Below are positions 62,150-64,000 of a stretch of DNA of 64,000 bases, in pieces. The stretch is taken from positions 620,001-684,000 of the forward strand of contig CATKHW010000281.1 in NCBI GenBank assembly GCA_949752795.1, read 5' to 3'. The notes beneath the pieces are model-generated. The model did no database searches, was not told the origin of the DNA, and saw only the letters and a list, made by a program, of their open reading frames with translations. How positions within the stretch are numbered: position 1 is the first letter of the stretch; each line of letters starts with the position of its first letter. This stretch comes from Hyperoodon ampullatus (Eukaryota; Chordata; Mammalia; Artiodactyla; Ziphiidae). The translations under genes and the position numbers were made by a program.

Positions 62150-63877
62150 TCCTGGTGCTCCGGTTTGACTTTCCATCTGCTTTACTATCAACCTCCCAAC
62201 TTGGAGAGACAGCCCCTTTAAACTCCTGGTTCGCACAGGTTGCCAATTTGGCAGAGGATGAAAGGGAAGAGGGAGACCAATGAGAGAGTAGCTGTTAGGC
62301 ATTTGGACGGGCACATATCATTCTAATTTCCCGGCAGGAAGAAGTATTAACCAAAGTCTCAGGCACCCACCGGGAACCAGCATAGGTCCTGAACCAAAAT
62401 GTTGGACTTGCGGTCAGCTCACCAAAAACGAGTTGAAAAATGGAGCTCAGGGGCACAGCAATTCACAAACTGGCCGAGTAATAAAGGACAACTATTGTCC
62501 AAAAATATGTTGAGGGAAGGCAACGAGGCGGACTTGAAAGCGAGGCAGAATAGCATGAAACAGATTTCAAGAGGTACGTTGGAATCGCCTTTAAAGCACA
62601 GGAAGAGGGGCACAACTTCGACAATGATGCACTTGGCCAAAAAGGGCGTATGCGTTTCCTCCTGAATATATTCAGGAGAAAACGCATACGCCCTTTTTGG
62701 CCAAGCAAGCAAGCGGGCAATGCAAATCTGCATTACAAAGAAGTATCACTTCCCACCGGTCAAAAGGGACATCCACAAAGTGTGTAAAAACCAGAAAGGC
62801 AAGACAGGCCCTGGAGAACAGGGAGCCTTGTTATGCTGATGGGTGGGATGTAAATTGCCAACTGCCTCTCTGGAGGAGTGCATTGTGTTCCCTAAAACAA
62901 GTAAACAACAGACCTAAGGAGCCAAAGGCACTTCCAGTCTAGGGAATATACCTTGGGAAAACTGAAAATCAATAAGACAGAGCCACCCCAAAATTTAGGG
63001 CTGCACTGCTAACAAGGACCTCAACTTGGGTACACCTTAAATATGCCAGGAAATATAAAAATGGTTAAAAAAATTGTGGTATTTACGTACGATGGAATAT
63101 CCCTCAGCCATGAAATCAATGTCATAAGAACAGTAGCAGCAAAATGGGTGGATTCAGGTACGATGATTCTAAGTGAAATAAGTCACACAGAAAAAGAAAC
63201 TTATCATAAGATATCACTTATGAAGATCCTGTAAACATGGCTACACTTGAACTGAGTTAGGAAAGAGAACAGTGTCTCACATTTAGAAAACACTCTTATG
63301 CCTGCTTAAGGGGGAAGGAGAGGTGGGGTGATGCATAAAACCAGAGTTTGATATAAGCACAGGTACCGTTCCAAAAACCAACTATGGAATAGACAAGACC
63401 TACACCTTCCTCAGTGAAAGGGACTCAAAACCCCATATTTCCCGCAGAGGAATATATCTGACTAGTAAGAATCTTAAAACCTATGTATTGATATGTCTCC
63501 GTAAGGGAATCAAGTGTGTCTAGACTGGCAGCGAGAATCAGCTCAAACCCACTATAAAAAGGAATTTCAAAAACAAAACAAAAAAAACTGGGAAATTCTT
63601 TACAATTCCTTCATGGTCTCTGATGAAACCTGGAATGACCCTATCTACAATGACAGCTGGATGTGGCATAAGGAGGGACACTTGGGACTGAGAGGATTGG
63701 TGAGATTGGGTGAGCAAATGCAGACCCTTTAAAGCACAAATGCCTGGCACCCATTCCATGGGTCCCAACTCTCCAGGTTGAAGGGAATATTACTACAGCT
63801 ATAACATGTACGGGAAACCTAGAGAACGGACACACTGTGAATACGAAAGGTTTCTAAAACTCAACGAATAGTCCCTC
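62150..63877 (+). repeat. HOR monomer M7'/M6 hybrid
   Basis: 1,728 bp. The left part to at least 63240 is M7 type, including the marker gtggtatttacg. The right part is M4/M6 type (cttcatggtctctgatg near 63608, aaggagggacac, caaatgcctggcacc). An 11-bp deletion in ctggcataaacatggcagcg leaves ctggcagcg near 63525. The deletion lies between two GGCA copies, and one extra A lies in the downstream A run. Palindrome 62632-62705. Confidence 0.9.
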
Positions 63878-64000
63878 TCCTGGTGCTCCGGTTTGACTTT
63901 CCATCTGCTTTACTATCAACCTCCCAACTTGGAGAGACAGCCCCTTTAAACTCCTGGTTCGCACAGGTTGCCAATTTGGCAGAGGATGAAAGGGAAGAGG
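63878..64000 (+). repeat. Satellite monomer start, truncated by the window end
   Basis: 123 bp. Matches the start of M7/M5 (cctttaaactcctggttcgc, caacctcccaacttgg) rather than that of M8 (caatctcctaacttgtagag, taacatcctggttcacac), so the monomer order here departs from copy 1. Confidence 0.85.

Larger units (their letters stand above)
51478..64000 (+). repeat. Nine-monomer higher-order repeat, copy 2 (incomplete, restructured at right)
   Basis: M1' to M7' begin at 51478, 53216, 54954, 56692, 58431, 60169 and 62150. They match copy 1 position by position at +15,645 bp up to the SINE in M6'. From about 63240 the order changes: M7' ends like M4/M6, and the next monomer start (63878) is M7-like rather than M8-like. 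The window ends before the HOR could close. Confidence 0.88.

Noticed and set aside
35583..64000. CENP-B box in the satellite
   Set aside because: The closest candidates (cttcgacaatgatgc, ggttcgcacaggttgcc) do not fit the spaced NTTCG-A-CGGG core. No support for a box.

Overview
The window is repeat-dominated heterochromatin from a cetacean genome. Two signatures support this. First, a tandem satellite with a 1,738-1,740 bp period fills most of 1-3014, 12680-16927 and 31421-64000; this is the length of the common cetacean satellite as I remember it. Dolphins and close relatives are reported to have a shorter form of about 1.58 kb, so a baleen, sperm, beaked or river-dolphin-type species is more likely. 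Second, two tRNA-derived CHR-type SINEs with poly(A) tails and clean target-site duplications are inserted in the satellite. I found no supportable protein-coding gene, rRNA or functional tRNA. The many short open frames are products of the repeats.

Layout: (1) 1-3014, one complete and one truncated young-type satellite monomer. (2) 3015-9088, a second tandem family with a period of about 2,727 bp: two units plus a truncated third. Each full unit carries a GC-rich block and two separate LINE-1 3' ends. (3) 9089-12679, mixed sequence: a 70-bp triplicate, a broken gammaretrovirus-like (ERV class I) pol relic, unassigned DNA and an L1 3'UTR scrap. (4) 12680-16927, diverged satellite monomers. 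(5) 16928-31420, a 14.5-kb array of a 24-25 bp minisatellite sitting inside a satellite monomer and replacing about 400 bp of it. It has its own higher-order duplications. (6) 31421 to about 34635, two diverged satellite monomers. (7) About 34635-64000, the young array, organised as a nine-monomer higher-order repeat (HOR) of 15,645 bp: one full copy and most of a second.

The elements are linked by ancestry rather than by function. About half of each satellite monomer aligns with the L1 ORF2 end, 3'UTR and poly(A). The 2.73-kb repeat also contains L1 tails. Every satellite monomer carries a 74-bp palindrome next to its L1-derived half. Several monomers show paired changes in both arms. The two SINEs are each present in only one HOR copy, so they date after the HOR duplication or were lost by conversion from the other copy.

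Most notable for follow-up: the minisatellite that erupted inside a satellite monomer, the palindrome with coordinated arm changes, and the hybrid monomers that record exchange within the HOR. All identities here were judged by eye; no alignment or database search was run.
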